Source of the DNA: Streptococcus sp. S784/96/1
GTDB lineage: Bacteria > Bacillota > Bacilli > Lactobacillales > Streptococcaceae
Direction: 5' to 3'
DNA: 42,674 nucleotides
Assembly (NCBI RefSeq): GCF_902729355.1
Contig: NZ_CACVCC010000020.1
Location: forward strand, 1-42,674
Each line of letters starts with the position of its first letter. Position 1 is the stretch's first letter. Made by a program: the position numbers and the translations under genes. The notes under the pieces are model-generated. The model did no database searches and was not told the DNA's origin. It was given only the letters and a program-made list of their open reading frames with translations. Shown one piece after another: positions 19,188-26,967 of this stretch.

Positions 19188-19228
19188 TTAAATTAACAAA
19201 ATATCGAGTTATCGTCAAGTTAATCTAA
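19188..19228. promoter_or_regulatory. Inverted repeat upstream of the siderophore importer
   Basis: TTAAATTAAC (19188-19197) and GTTAATCTAA (19219-19228) are inverted copies with one mismatch, 21 bases apart. On the minus strand TTGACG and TAATTT lie within it at a promoter-like spacing of 17. A metal-dependent repressor site is an inference. Confidence 0.4.
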
Positions 19229-19297
19229 GCATTTTAAACAACATTAAAGTGATTCTAAATACTGATACAAAAGGACTATTCATATTTTGAACAAGCA

Positions 19298-19330
19298 TAA
19301 AAAGACTCTAGCACTGTATACTAGAATCTT
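19298..19330 (-). terminator. Intrinsic terminator after the dehydrogenase operon
   Basis: AGACTCTAG (19303-19311) pairs with CTAGAATCT (19321-19329), with a leftward TTTTT tract. Confidence 0.75.
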
Positions 19331-19340
19331 TAAGTCATTA

Positions 19341-21095
19341 TTATTTACGACGTGGTGGGTTATGGATAGCTTCTCCAAGAACATCCATGAAGGCTTCATA
19401 CATATTTTCTGAGAAGGTTGGGTGTCCGTGGATTGATTGTGCGACATCATGAACTGTCAATTCAGCTTCCATAATTGTTGACGCTTCATTGGCAAGTTCT
19501 GCTGCTGCAGGACCAATGATATGAACACCTAGGATTTCATGGTATTTTGGTTCTGCAATCACTTTAACAAAACCGTGTGCTTCGTTAGAAGCAATCGCAC
19601 GACCATTTCCAGCAAAGCTAGAACGTCCAACCAAAACATCTCCATATTGTTCACGCGCTTGTTCTTCAGTCAAACCAACCATAGCCACTTCTGGGTGTGT
19701 GTAAACAGCAGCCGGTGTGTAGTCAAGTTTTGCTTTACGAACATTACCATGCATTGCATTTTCAGCAGCTACTTCACCCATACGGTAAGCAGCGTGAGCA
19801 AGCATTTTCGTACCATTAACATCACCTGGGGCGTAAATACCTGGAATTGATGTTTCTTGGTAGGCATTGACTTTGATACGGTTACGATCCATTTCAAGGT
19901 TAAGGTTTTCAAGTCCTGCTAATTGTGGGACACGTCCGATAGAAAGCAGAGCTTTTTCAGCAACAACTTCTTCACCATTGTTAAGTTTCAATGTTAATTG
20001 GTTATTAGCTTCAACGATTTCTGACACACCAACGTTAGTCTTGATGGTCATACCTTTCTTAGCAAGGATTTTTTGAAGTTCAAGTGACACTTCTTTATCC
20101 ATACCTGGGATAATGCGGTCAGCCATTTCGATAACAGTAACTGGTACACCATATGACGCCCAAACAAGTCCAAGCTCGATACCAACAACACCACCACCCA
20201 TAACAGCAAGTGATTTTGGCATTTCTTTAAGGTCAAGGATATCATCTGAAGTCAATACAAGTGGTGATTCGATACCAGGGATATTGATACGTGATACTTT
20301 TGAACCTGTTGCAAGGATGATAGAGCGACCTTTGATTGTTTCAGAACCAATGGTAACTGTCTTATCTGGGTTTACTTGACCAAGTCCATTGAACATAGTC
20401 ACTTTGTTAGCCTTCAAAAGACCTTTAACACCACCAGTCAAGGTACGAACAACGGAGTTCTTGAAGTCAACAGTTTTATCCATATCAATCGCATAGTTCG
20501 TAGAAGCAAGGTTGATACCACGTCCTGCTGCAATTTTAAGACCATCAAGAATTTCAGCATTTTTAAGGTAAGTCTTCGTTGGGATACATCCAACGTTCAA
20601 GCAAGTACCACCAAATTCTGATTTTTCAACAATAGCAATTTTACCACCTAGTTGAGCACCACGGATAGCTGCGTAGTAACCAGCAGGTCCACCACCAACA
20701 ACGACGATATCGTACTCGTTGTCTGCAAGGGGAGCTTTATCAGCTGCTGGTGTCGCTGCAACAGCAGGTGCGGCAGGTACTTCAAGACCAGCTGCTTTAA
20801 GATCAGCTGTGGCTTGTGCTACTTCAGCTGGAGCTGATGCGTCTGCAATAGTCTCGCCAGCTTCACCAATGTAAGCAATGATTTCAGTAACTGGAACTAC
20901 CTCACCAGCTTGGCGAGTAATTTTCAAAAGAACACCTGATTCTTCTGCTTCAAGTTCCATATTTGTCTTATCTGACATGATTTCAAGAAGGACTTCACCT
21001 TCAGTGACCGTGTCACCTTCAGCTTTTTTCCACTCGATGATTTCACCTTCTTGCATGTCAACACCAAGTTTAGGCATAATTACTTCAAAAGCCAT
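19341..21095 (-). CDS. lpdA: Dihydrolipoamide dehydrogenase (E3) with N-terminal lipoyl domain
   Basis: From ATG 21095 the product has 584 residues: a lipoyl domain (1-79, lipoylated Lys43 in SDKTNM), an Ala/Pro linker (about 80-122), then the flavoprotein with FAD motif VVGGGPAGYYAA, redox disulfide GGTCLNVGCIPTK, the NAD-binding GGGVVGIELG, and HAAYRMGEVAAEN. It re-oxidises dihydrolipoamide with NAD. A longer frame to 21161 is rejected because GAAAGGA precedes 21095 and the lipoyl domain begins there. The first 239 bases are almost identical to those of the E2 gene. It closes the operon. Confidence 0.93.
   Translation of the reverse strand: MAFEVIMPKLGVDMQEGEIIEWKKAEGDTVTEGEVLLEIMSDKTNMELEAEESGVLLKITRQAGEVVPVTEIIAYIGEAGETIADASAPAEVAQATADLKAAGLEVPAAPAVAATPAADKAPLADNEYDIVVVGGGPAGYYAAIRGAQLGGKIAIVEKSEFGGTCLNVGCIPTKTYLKNAEILDGLKIAAGRGINLASTNYAIDMDKTVDFKNSVVRTLTGGVKGLLKANKVTMFNGLGQVNPDKTVTIGSETIKGRSIILATGSKVSRINIPGIESPLVLTSDDILDLKEMPKSLAVMGGGVVGIELGLVWASYGVPVTVIEMADRIIPGMDKEVSLELQKILAKKGMTIKTNVGVSEIVEANNQLTLKLNNGEEVVAEKALLSIGRVPQLAGLENLNLEMDRNRIKVNAYQETSIPGIYAPGDVNGTKMLAHAAYRMGEVAAENAMHGNVRKAKLDYTPAAVYTHPEVAMVGLTEEQAREQYGDVLVGRSSFAGNGRAIASNEAHGFVKVIAEPKYHEILGVHIIGPAAAELANEASTIMEAELTVHDVAQSIHGHPTFSENMYEAFMDVLGEAIHNPPRRK
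20857..21095 (-). repeat. Lipoyl-domain repeat, copy in E3 gene
   Basis: 239 bases differing at only three sites from 22528-22766 in the E2 gene, including start codon and lipoyl domain. The flanking linkers differ completely. Confidence 0.95.
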
Positions 21096-21380
21096 TTTAT
21101 TTATTTTCCTTTCGGTTAAAGCTTTATTTCTCTTTTTTGCTTTCGTAACATAGCGGAGCAAAGACCATCAAATCAGTACTGTCAATTTATTTCTGTTGTA
21201 GAGCTACAAACGTCAATACTGATAATAGCCCAGCTTCTTATTTTTATATTACTACGATAAAGGCTTAAAGTCCACTATGGTACAAAGCAATCATTAGCGA
21301 CTTCGTCGCCTTAAAGTCATCGCATCAAGAGTGTCACTTATTATTCCGGACTACCTTAATGGGATAGCAACATGTTCTTA
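21096..21380 (-). other. Long structured spacer between E2 and E3 genes
   Basis: No gene is visible in these 285 bases. They hold several inverted repeats: GCGAC-TTC-GTCGC (21297-21309), an outer pair ATCAGTA/TACTGAT (21172-21178, 21217-21223) and, inside it, TTGTAG/CTACAA (21196-21209). No T-rich terminator tail follows, so an RNA processing or stability role is more likely than termination. Confidence 0.5.
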
Positions 21381-22766
21381 TCAGATTAACAATTCTAATG
21401 GGTTTTCCAACAAGTTCTTGAGGTCAACCATGAATTTGGCACCATTCATACCATCCACAATACGGTGGTCAATTGTTAAGCAAAGCGCCATGATTGGACG
21501 AATCTTAATTTCACCATCAATAACAACTGGTGTTTGAACTGTTGAAGCAACACCTAAGATTGCTGAGTTTGGTTGGTTAATGATTGGGTTGAATGTCTTC
21601 GTACCAAACATTCCCAAGTTAGTGATTGAGAAGGTAGAACCTGACATTTCTGCTGCTTTTAACTTACCAGTTTGCGCTTTTTTAATCACATCTTTTGATG
21701 CGACTACAAAGTCTGACAAACTCATCTTATCTGCACCGTGAACAACTGGTACAACTAAGCCCTCATCAAGACCAACCGCAATACCAATATTAACAAACTT
21801 ATGCAATTCAATTTCTTGAGCATCATTGATGAGAGAGGCGTTAAGGTAACGGTGTTCTTCTTTCATCAAAGTACGCGTTACAGCAAGACCAATAAGGTCT
21901 GTAAAGGTCACTTTAAGACCTGTTTTATTCATTATTGGTTCAAGCACTTGTTTACGAAGTGCCATAAGGTTTGTCATGTCAATGTCGTAGTTAAGCGTAA
22001 AGGTTGGTGCCGTCAAGTATGAGTGTGTCATACCTTTTGAAATAGCTTTACGCATTGCAGACATCTTGATGATTTCAACACCTTCTGGTAATTCTTTAGC
22101 TCGTTTTTCTTCAGCTTTAGGTACTTGTACTGTTTCTGCAACAACTGCTGGCGCTACAAGAGCAAGGACATCTTCTTTGGTAATCTTACCACGAGCACCT
22201 GTTCCAACAACAGTTGCAAGATCAATTCCTTTATCAGAAGCAATTTTAGCAGCCAATGGAGTTGCTTTAGGTTGTGCACCTTTAAAGTTCTCCACATCAT
22301 CTTTGTGAACACGACCATTAGCACCTGTTCCAGGTACAAGACCAAGATCAACACCTTGTTCAACAGCCAACTTACGAGCTGCTGGCGTTGCACGAACCTT
22401 ACCACCATGATTTTGTGGCGTAGCTACAACAACTGCTGACACTTCTACTCTAGGTGCAGCAACAGATTCTTCAACTGGACTTGCCGCCTCAGCAACTGTT
22501 TCAGAAGCCAAAGTCGAAATACTCTCACCAGCTTCACCAATATAAGCAATGATTTCAGTAACTGGAACTACCTCACCAGCTTGGCGAGTGATTTTCAAAA
22601 GAACACCTGATTCTTCTGCTTCAAGTTCCATATTTGTCTTATCTGACATGATTTCAAGAAGGACTTCACCTTCAGTGACCGTGTCACCTTCAGCTTTTTT
22701 CCACTCGATGATTTCACCTTCTTGCATGTCAACACCAAGTTTAGGCATGATTACTTCAAAAGCCAT
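21381..22766 (-). CDS. pdhC: Dihydrolipoamide acyltransferase (E2)
   Basis: The 461 residues comprise a lipoyl domain (1-79, Lys43 in SDKTNM), a linker, two tandem peripheral subunit-binding domains (about 124-162 with VRATPAARKLAVEQGVDL, and about 168-203 with ATPLAAKIASDKGIDL) and the catalytic acyltransferase core ending near TIDHRIVDGMNGAKF, which contains the catalytic histidine and aspartate. It forms the complex core and passes the acyl group to CoA. Two binding domains instead of one is notable. Pyruvate and acetoin dehydrogenases cannot be told apart with certainty; acoC is the alternative name. RBS GAAAGGAA. Confidence 0.92.
   Translation of the reverse strand: MAFEVIMPKLGVDMQEGEIIEWKKAEGDTVTEGEVLLEIMSDKTNMELEAEESGVLLKITRQAGEVVPVTEIIAYIGEAGESISTLASETVAEAASPVEESVAAPRVEVSAVVVATPQNHGGKVRATPAARKLAVEQGVDLGLVPGTGANGRVHKDDVENFKGAQPKATPLAAKIASDKGIDLATVVGTGARGKITKEDVLALVAPAVVAETVQVPKAEEKRAKELPEGVEIIKMSAMRKAISKGMTHSYLTAPTFTLNYDIDMTNLMALRKQVLEPIMNKTGLKVTFTDLIGLAVTRTLMKEEHRYLNASLINDAQEIELHKFVNIGIAVGLDEGLVVPVVHGADKMSLSDFVVASKDVIKKAQTGKLKAAEMSGSTFSITNLGMFGTKTFNPIINQPNSAILGVASTVQTPVVIDGEIKIRPIMALCLTIDHRIVDGMNGAKFMVDLKNLLENPLELLI
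22528..22766 (-). repeat. Lipoyl-domain repeat, copy in E2 gene
   Basis: Partner of 20857-21095; three mismatches in 239 bases. Confidence 0.95.
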
Positions 22767-22943
22767 GTTTTTTCCTTTCAGTTTTATTAGAAAGTTTCTT
22801 TTATGATAGTGTCTTGTGGTGAGAAAGGGTGCTTATTCTCTGTACCTTTCATACTTATCAAACATAGAAAGTCTCACCACACAGAAACTACCGAGCTTTA
22901 CTAACTCGCGCTAGCTTTAGCCCTAAACGTCTAAGTTGGAAAA
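22767..22943 (-). other. Structured spacer between E1beta and E2 genes
   Basis: These 177 bases contain no gene. A perfect 10-bp inverted repeat, TGTGGTGAGA (22815-22824) with TCTCACCACA (22872-22881), closes a 47-base loop. No T run follows it. Confidence 0.5.
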
Positions 22944-23942
22944 TTAGTTTCCTTTGTTTGCCATTTTGTAAATCGCTGCTTTGATTTTAGCAACATCTGG
23001 CAAGATTGCTTGTTCAAGAACACGCGCGTATGGTACTGGCACATCTTCTGAAGCCAAACGAACGATTGGGTGGTCAAGGTAGTCAAAGGCTTCGCTTTCT
23101 GTAACGATTGTTGCGATTTCACCGATGAATCCACCAGTCTTGTAAGCATCGTTGACAAGCATCAATTTACCAGTTTTCTTAACTGAGTTAATGATGATTT
23201 CTTTATCAAGTGGGATAAGGGTGCGTGGGTCAACAACCTCAACGTTGATACCATCTGCAGCCACTTCCTCAGCAGCTTGTAACACGCGCTCAAGCATACG
23301 TCCGTAAGATACAATAGTGATATCTGTACCTTCACGTTTGATTTCACCTTTACCAAGTGGCAAGTAGAAATCTGGATCTTGAGTCACTTCTTCTTTTTTA
23401 CCGTAAAGTGCTTTTGGCTCCATGAAGATAACGATGTTATTATCTTGGATAGCTGATTTCAAAAGCCCTTTAGCATCGTTGGCATTCCCTGGAGCAACAA
23501 CTTTAATACCTGGAATATGTGTCAACCACGCTTCAAGTGATTGTGAGTGTTGCGCTGCCGAACCAATACCTGAACCAGATGCAACACGGTAAACGACAGG
23601 TGTTTTCAATCCCCCACCAAACATGTAGTTGTTTTTAGCTCCGTTGTTGACAATCGCATCAAGAGCAATTGTGATAAAGTCCATGAAGGTAAGATCAATG
23701 ATTGGACGAAGTCCAGTAATCGCAGCACCAACTGCCGCACCAGCAATCGCAGCCTCAGAGATTGGCGTGTCTTTAACACGTTTTTCACCAAACTCAGCAA
23801 GCATACCTACAGATGTCCCGAAGTCACCTCCATAGATACCAACATCTTCACCCATAAGGAAGATGTTCTCATCTTTACGCATTTCTTCGCTCATTGCAAG
23901 GTTAATCGCCTCACGCAAAGCCATTAATTTTGTTTCTGACAT
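22944..23942 (-). CDS. pdhB: TPP-dependent dehydrogenase E1 component, beta subunit
   Basis: The 332 residues match the E1beta family: MALREAINLAMSEEMRKDENIFLMGEDVG at the N-terminus (the glutamate near the cofactor), GLRPIIDLTFMDFI, SGSGIGSAAQHSQSLEAWLTHIPGIKVV, and the C-terminal DVPVPYA. With E1alpha it decarboxylates the 2-oxo acid or acetoin and transfers the acyl group to E2. RBS CGGAGA precedes ATG 23942. It lies between two long non-coding spacers in the operon. Confidence 0.93.
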   Translation of the reverse strand: MSETKLMALREAINLAMSEEMRKDENIFLMGEDVGIYGGDFGTSVGMLAEFGEKRVKDTPISEAAIAGAAVGAAITGLRPIIDLTFMDFITIALDAIVNNGAKNNYMFGGGLKTPVVYRVASGSGIGSAAQHSQSLEAWLTHIPGIKVVAPGNANDAKGLLKSAIQDNNIVIFMEPKALYGKKEEVTQDPDFYLPLGKGEIKREGTDITIVSYGRMLERVLQAAEEVAADGINVEVVDPRTLIPLDKEIIINSVKKTGKLMLVNDAYKTGGFIGEIATIVTESEAFDYLDHPIVRLASEDVPVPYARVLEQAILPDVAKIKAAIYKMANKGN

Positions 23943-24182
23943 GTTATTTTCTCCGAAAAATGATTTTTTCTTTTGCGACCTATGGTCGCCTCATTTTTGA
24001 TTTGCCAGTCCACCTTTGGTTTTATGGCTAAAATGAAAGCCTAAAGTCCTTCATTTTGCCTGTATCGTCACCTACTGGTAACGATACTTGAACCACAGCG
24101 GTGACTGGCGTTAGACCGTCGCTTTTTATTTGTTAAGCGACGACTCCTAGCAACTTTGTCGCAATATTCTTTCAATAATTTC
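23943..24182 (-). other. Structured RNA-like spacer between E1alpha and E1beta genes
   Basis: The 240-base spacer folds on paper into several helices. An outer stem GCCAGTCCACC/GGTGACTGGC (24004-24014, 24100-24109) and an inner TGGTT/AACCA (24017-24021, 24091-24095) close a three-way junction. Its two hairpins are 24026-24060 (11 bp, one bulge) and 24062-24087 (11 bp, loop TACT). Further helices are CGTCGCTT/AAGCGACG (24117-24142) and GCGACC/GGTCGC (23975-23989) inside AAAAATGA/TCATTTTT. No coding frame or T-rich terminator is seen. I do not recognise a known RNA family. Confidence 0.6.
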
Positions 24183-25151
24183 TTAATCTACCCAAATGTC
24201 TTCAAAAGCAACAGACAAGTCTGGATCTGGACTATTTTGAGCAAATTCATAAGCATCGTCAACTTCTTTTTTCACTTGTGCTTGAATCGCATCAAGTTCT
24301 TCATCAGTAGCGATACCTTCTGCTGTCAAGTATTGACGGTATTTGATCATTGGATCTTTTTTCTTCCACTCATCAACTTCTTCTTTGGTACGGTAAACAC
24401 CGGCATCGGCTGTAGAGTGCCCAAACCAACGGTACGATTCAACTTCAACAATCGCTGGTCCATTGCCACCGCGCACATGCTCAACAGCTTTCCCCATTGT
24501 TTCATAAACCGCAAGAACATCATTCCCATCTTCACAGTAAAAACCAGGGATACCATAAGCTTCTGCACGAGTGTAAAGGTGAGGCGTATTCGTCGCGTTT
24601 TCAATACTCATTGAAATACCGTAACGGTTGTTGATGATAAAGAAAATTACAGGTAGTTTCCATGTTGCTGCCATGTTAACAGACTCGTGGAATGAACCTT
24701 CGTTAGTTGCACCATCACCAGAGAATGCCACAACAATATTATTTGTGCCTTTGTATTGTTGCGTCAAGGCAGCACCGACAGCCATCGCATACCCACCACC
24801 AACGATACCATTAGTCCCGTAGTTACCTTTAGCAAAGTCTGCAACGTGCATTGATCCACCACGCCCTTTTGAAACACCAGTTGCTTTACCAGCAAGCTCA
24901 GCCATCATGGCATTCAAGTCCATATCTTGGGCAATTGATTGACCATGACCACGGTGGTTAGAGAAGAAAATATCATCGTAGCTCAAGTGTTGAACCGCAC
25001 CTACGTTAGCGGCCTCTTCACCAACTGAGAAGTGAGTCATCCCTTGCACGAAACCACGACGAACAAGTTTATTGATACGCATGTCAAATTCACGAATGCG
25101 TTCCATTTTCAGAAACATTTCTAAATGTTGTTCTTTTGAAAGTGTTACCAT
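24183..25151 (-). CDS. pdhA: TPP-dependent dehydrogenase E1 component, alpha subunit
   Basis: From ATG 25151 (MVTLSKEQHLEMFLKM) the protein has 322 residues. It carries the TPP-binding motif GDGATNEGSFHESVNMAATWKLPVIFFIINN split around the conserved GDGA and NN ends, and the loop RYGISMS and YRWFGHSTAD. A start at 25163 is possible but GGAGG lies inside it and serves 25151. It is the first gene of the E1alpha-E1beta-E2-E3 operon. Homologues are labelled pyruvate or acetoin dehydrogenase (acoA); the substrate is not decided by the sequence. Confidence 0.92.
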   Translation of the reverse strand: MVTLSKEQHLEMFLKMERIREFDMRINKLVRRGFVQGMTHFSVGEEAANVGAVQHLSYDDIFFSNHRGHGQSIAQDMDLNAMMAELAGKATGVSKGRGGSMHVADFAKGNYGTNGIVGGGYAMAVGAALTQQYKGTNNIVVAFSGDGATNEGSFHESVNMAATWKLPVIFFIINNRYGISMSIENATNTPHLYTRAEAYGIPGFYCEDGNDVLAVYETMGKAVEHVRGGNGPAIVEVESYRWFGHSTADAGVYRTKEEVDEWKKKDPMIKYRQYLTAEGIATDEELDAIQAQVKKEVDDAYEFAQNSPDPDLSVAFEDIWVD

Positions 25152-25182
25152 TACGGCCTCCATTTAATCATATTACTCCATT

Positions 25183-25211
25183 ATGATATTCCTTTTTTTC
25201 ACAAAGCGCAA
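25183..25211 (-). promoter_or_regulatory. Candidate promoter of the dehydrogenase operon
   Basis: Minus strand TTGCGC (25206-25211), 17-base spacer, TATCAT (25183-25188), about 31 bases before the start codon. Both boxes are moderate matches. Confidence 0.45.
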
Positions 25212-25294
25212 ATTTTTGAACCGTTAATTTTAAAGGGATTTAAGGCATCAAAAAGTCATTTTAGTTAGTGAACTCACAAACTTTTTCGGTCAAT

Positions 25295-25319
25295 AAAAAA
25301 CCTGAGAACTTCCCTCAGG
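25295..25319 (-). terminator. Intrinsic terminator after the amino-acid-binding protein gene
   Basis: CCTGAG (25301-25306) pairs with CTCAGG (25314-25319), followed leftward by TTTTTT. Confidence 0.85.
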
Positions 25320-25328
25320 CATTTAAAA

Positions 25329-26141
25329 TTATTCAGCAGATAAAGACAGCTCATAAGCTTCTTGAACAAAGGTATCAATTTCCCCAGATGATTTAAGTTC
25401 TCCAATCACTTCATCAATGACTTTCTTCAGTGATTCGCTTCCTTTAGCCATGGCTACAGCACTACCTGGTTCACCAGCATCTTCTTTTAATGGAATTTCA
25501 GCAATTGCCAACTCTTCATTATTGGCCACGTAACCTTTAGCAATGGTTTCCTCCATGACAATAGCATCAAGCTTCCCTGAATTTAACTCAGTCACCATTT
25601 CAGTAATCTGCATCAAAGAAACAAGATGACTATCTGGAAGTTGTTCTGTTACAATTGGTTCCTGGATGGAACCTTTTTGAGCTCCGACAGCTCTGTCAGC
25701 TAGACTACTAGCTGAAGTGTATTTCCCCATATTCTCTTTTTTAATCAAAACAATATTTTTAGCATTGTAGTAAACATCTGAGAAATCAAAGTTTTTAGCA
25801 CGCTCCTCGGTTGCTGAAATACCAGAAATAGCAATATCAGCTTTCTTAGACACGAGACTAGCTAAGACATTATTAAATGACATTGGCGACAGTTCAAGTT
25901 CCACACCCAATTTATCTGCAATTGCTTTAGCAATCTCAACATCTGCTCCAACGATTGTATCTTTACCATCTACCAAAGTCTTAAACTCAAAAGGGGCATA
26001 ATCTGGGCTTAATGCTACAACTAATTTCCCTTTATCCTGTATATCTTTTAAAGACGTATCTTCTTTAGTTTTAGAACTTCCGCAAGCTACTAATGTTAAA
26101 GTAGCCAATCCCATAAGAACTGTTGTAAATAATTTTTTCAT
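25329..26141 (-). CDS. Amino-acid ABC importer substrate-binding lipoprotein (orphan)
   Basis: The 270-residue protein has a lipoprotein signal (MKKLFTTVLMGLATLTLVACGSS, lipobox LVAC) and the family-3 solute-binding fold: LVVALSPDYAPFEF, IVGADVEIAKAIADKLG and KADIAISGISATEERAKNFDFS. No permease or ATPase gene adjoins it, so it must share one encoded elsewhere. Its promoter has an ARG box in the same position as that of argG, which points to arginine or a related amino acid as ligand. That assignment is inference. Confidence 0.88.
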   Translation of the reverse strand: MKKLFTTVLMGLATLTLVACGSSKTKEDTSLKDIQDKGKLVVALSPDYAPFEFKTLVDGKDTIVGADVEIAKAIADKLGVELELSPMSFNNVLASLVSKKADIAISGISATEERAKNFDFSDVYYNAKNIVLIKKENMGKYTSASSLADRAVGAQKGSIQEPIVTEQLPDSHLVSLMQITEMVTELNSGKLDAIVMEETIAKGYVANNEELAIAEIPLKEDAGEPGSAVAMAKGSESLKKVIDEVIGELKSSGEIDTFVQEAYELSLSAE

Positions 26142-26179
26142 TATTAAGACCTCATTTGTATTTTTATTATCTTACATGT

Positions 26180-26208
26180 ATTTTATGTTATATTTATTCA
26201 AATGTCAA
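26180..26208 (-). promoter_or_regulatory. Promoter of the amino-acid-binding protein gene with ARG-box-like spacer
   Basis: Minus strand TTGACA (26203-26208), spacer TTTGAATAAATATAACA of 17, TAAAAT (26180-26185). The layout and much of the sequence equal the argG promoter at 12309-12337. Confidence 0.75.
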
Positions 26209-26286
26209 CTGTTTTCTTGATATTTTTTCAAAAAATAAAAACCTGCCAAATCAATTGACAGGAATTAGGAAATTTTGTGAGTAATT

Positions 26287-26886
26287 TTAGTTAAGAGCTG
26301 AAAGAAGTGCTTCTGCTTGTTTATTAAGATCTGAAAGAACTTCTTCAGTAGCAACAAATTGGCCATCTGCCCAAGCTGAGTCGTTAACTTTTGAGAAAGT
26401 CAACTGATCAACAAATTGTGTACGGATAAATGGCATCAAGTTACGGAAACCTTCTGCCACTTGCTCATGTCCGCCGTTTGCAACTACTGAAACAGTTGAT
26501 ACTTTATCTTGAAGTGCTGAAGCACCTGTTGTGTCTGAAAGATCAATAGCACGGCTCAACCAATCAAGCAAGTTTTTCACTGATCCTGGAATCGCAAAGT
26601 TATAAGCTGGTGAGAAAATCCAGATAGCATCTGCAGCAACAACAGCGTCACGAACTGCTTGAACAGCTGGCAACACTGGTGTTTCAAGGTCTTGTGAGAA
26701 TACTGGTACATCTTTCCAGTTGAGGTAAGAAACGTTCGCTTTACCTTCTAAAACTTTTTCAGCATTAGCTGCTAGCTGATGGTTAAATGAGCCTTCACGT
26801 AGTGAACCAACGATAAATAGAATGTTTTTCATAGATTTTTCCTCTTCTTTATTAAAAAATGATTTGATAGTGTTAATGATTGACAT
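26287..26886 (-). CDS. NADPH-dependent FMN reductase family flavoprotein
   Basis: The flavodoxin-like core shows [18 protein letters not shown] (FMN phosphate loop) and [24 protein letters not shown]. Such enzymes reduce FMN, azo compounds or quinones with NADPH. Two starts are credible: ATG 26886 ([11 protein letters not shown]..., with AAGGAG at five bases, used here, 199 residues) and ATG 26832 ([10 protein letters not shown], with GAGGAAA, 181 residues, the usual family N-terminus). The extra 18 residues are amphipathic. The promoter overlaps MarR-type palindromes, and the MarR gene lies just upstream. Confidence 0.88.
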   Translation of the reverse strand: MSIINTIKSFFNKEEEKSMKNILFIVGSLREGSFNHQLAANAEKVLEGKANVSYLNWKDVPVFSQDLETPVLPAVQAVRDAVVAADAIWIFSPAYNFAIPGSVKNLLDWLSRAIDLSDTTGASALQDKVSTVSVVANGGHEQVAEGFRNLMPFIRTQFVDQLTFSKVNDSAWADGQFVATEEVLSDLNKQAEALLSALN

Positions 26887-26902
26887 AATGTCTCCTTCTA
26901 AA

Positions 26903-26958
26903 AACACTACATAGTAATGTTATGGCACTATATTATCACTACTTAGTAATATAGTCAA
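26903..26958 (-). promoter_or_regulatory. Promoter of the FMN reductase gene with two MarR-type operators
   Basis: TTGACT (26953-26958) and TAATAT (26930-26935) are 17 apart. One palindrome, ACTATATTA/TAATATAGT (26927-26955), covers both boxes. A second, AACACTAC/GTAATGTT (26903-26921, one mismatch), lies just downstream. Confidence 0.7.
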
Positions 26959-26967
26959 CCCATTTGC

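Noticed and set aside
20113..22806. Plus-strand frames with identical N-termini over the two lipoyl domains
   Set aside because: They are antisense shadows of the duplicated 239-bp lipoyl segment.
24156..24614. 152-residue plus-strand frame over the E1alpha gene
   Set aside because: It is a shadow of a strongly conserved minus-strand gene, and its start lies in the structured spacer without a ribosome site.
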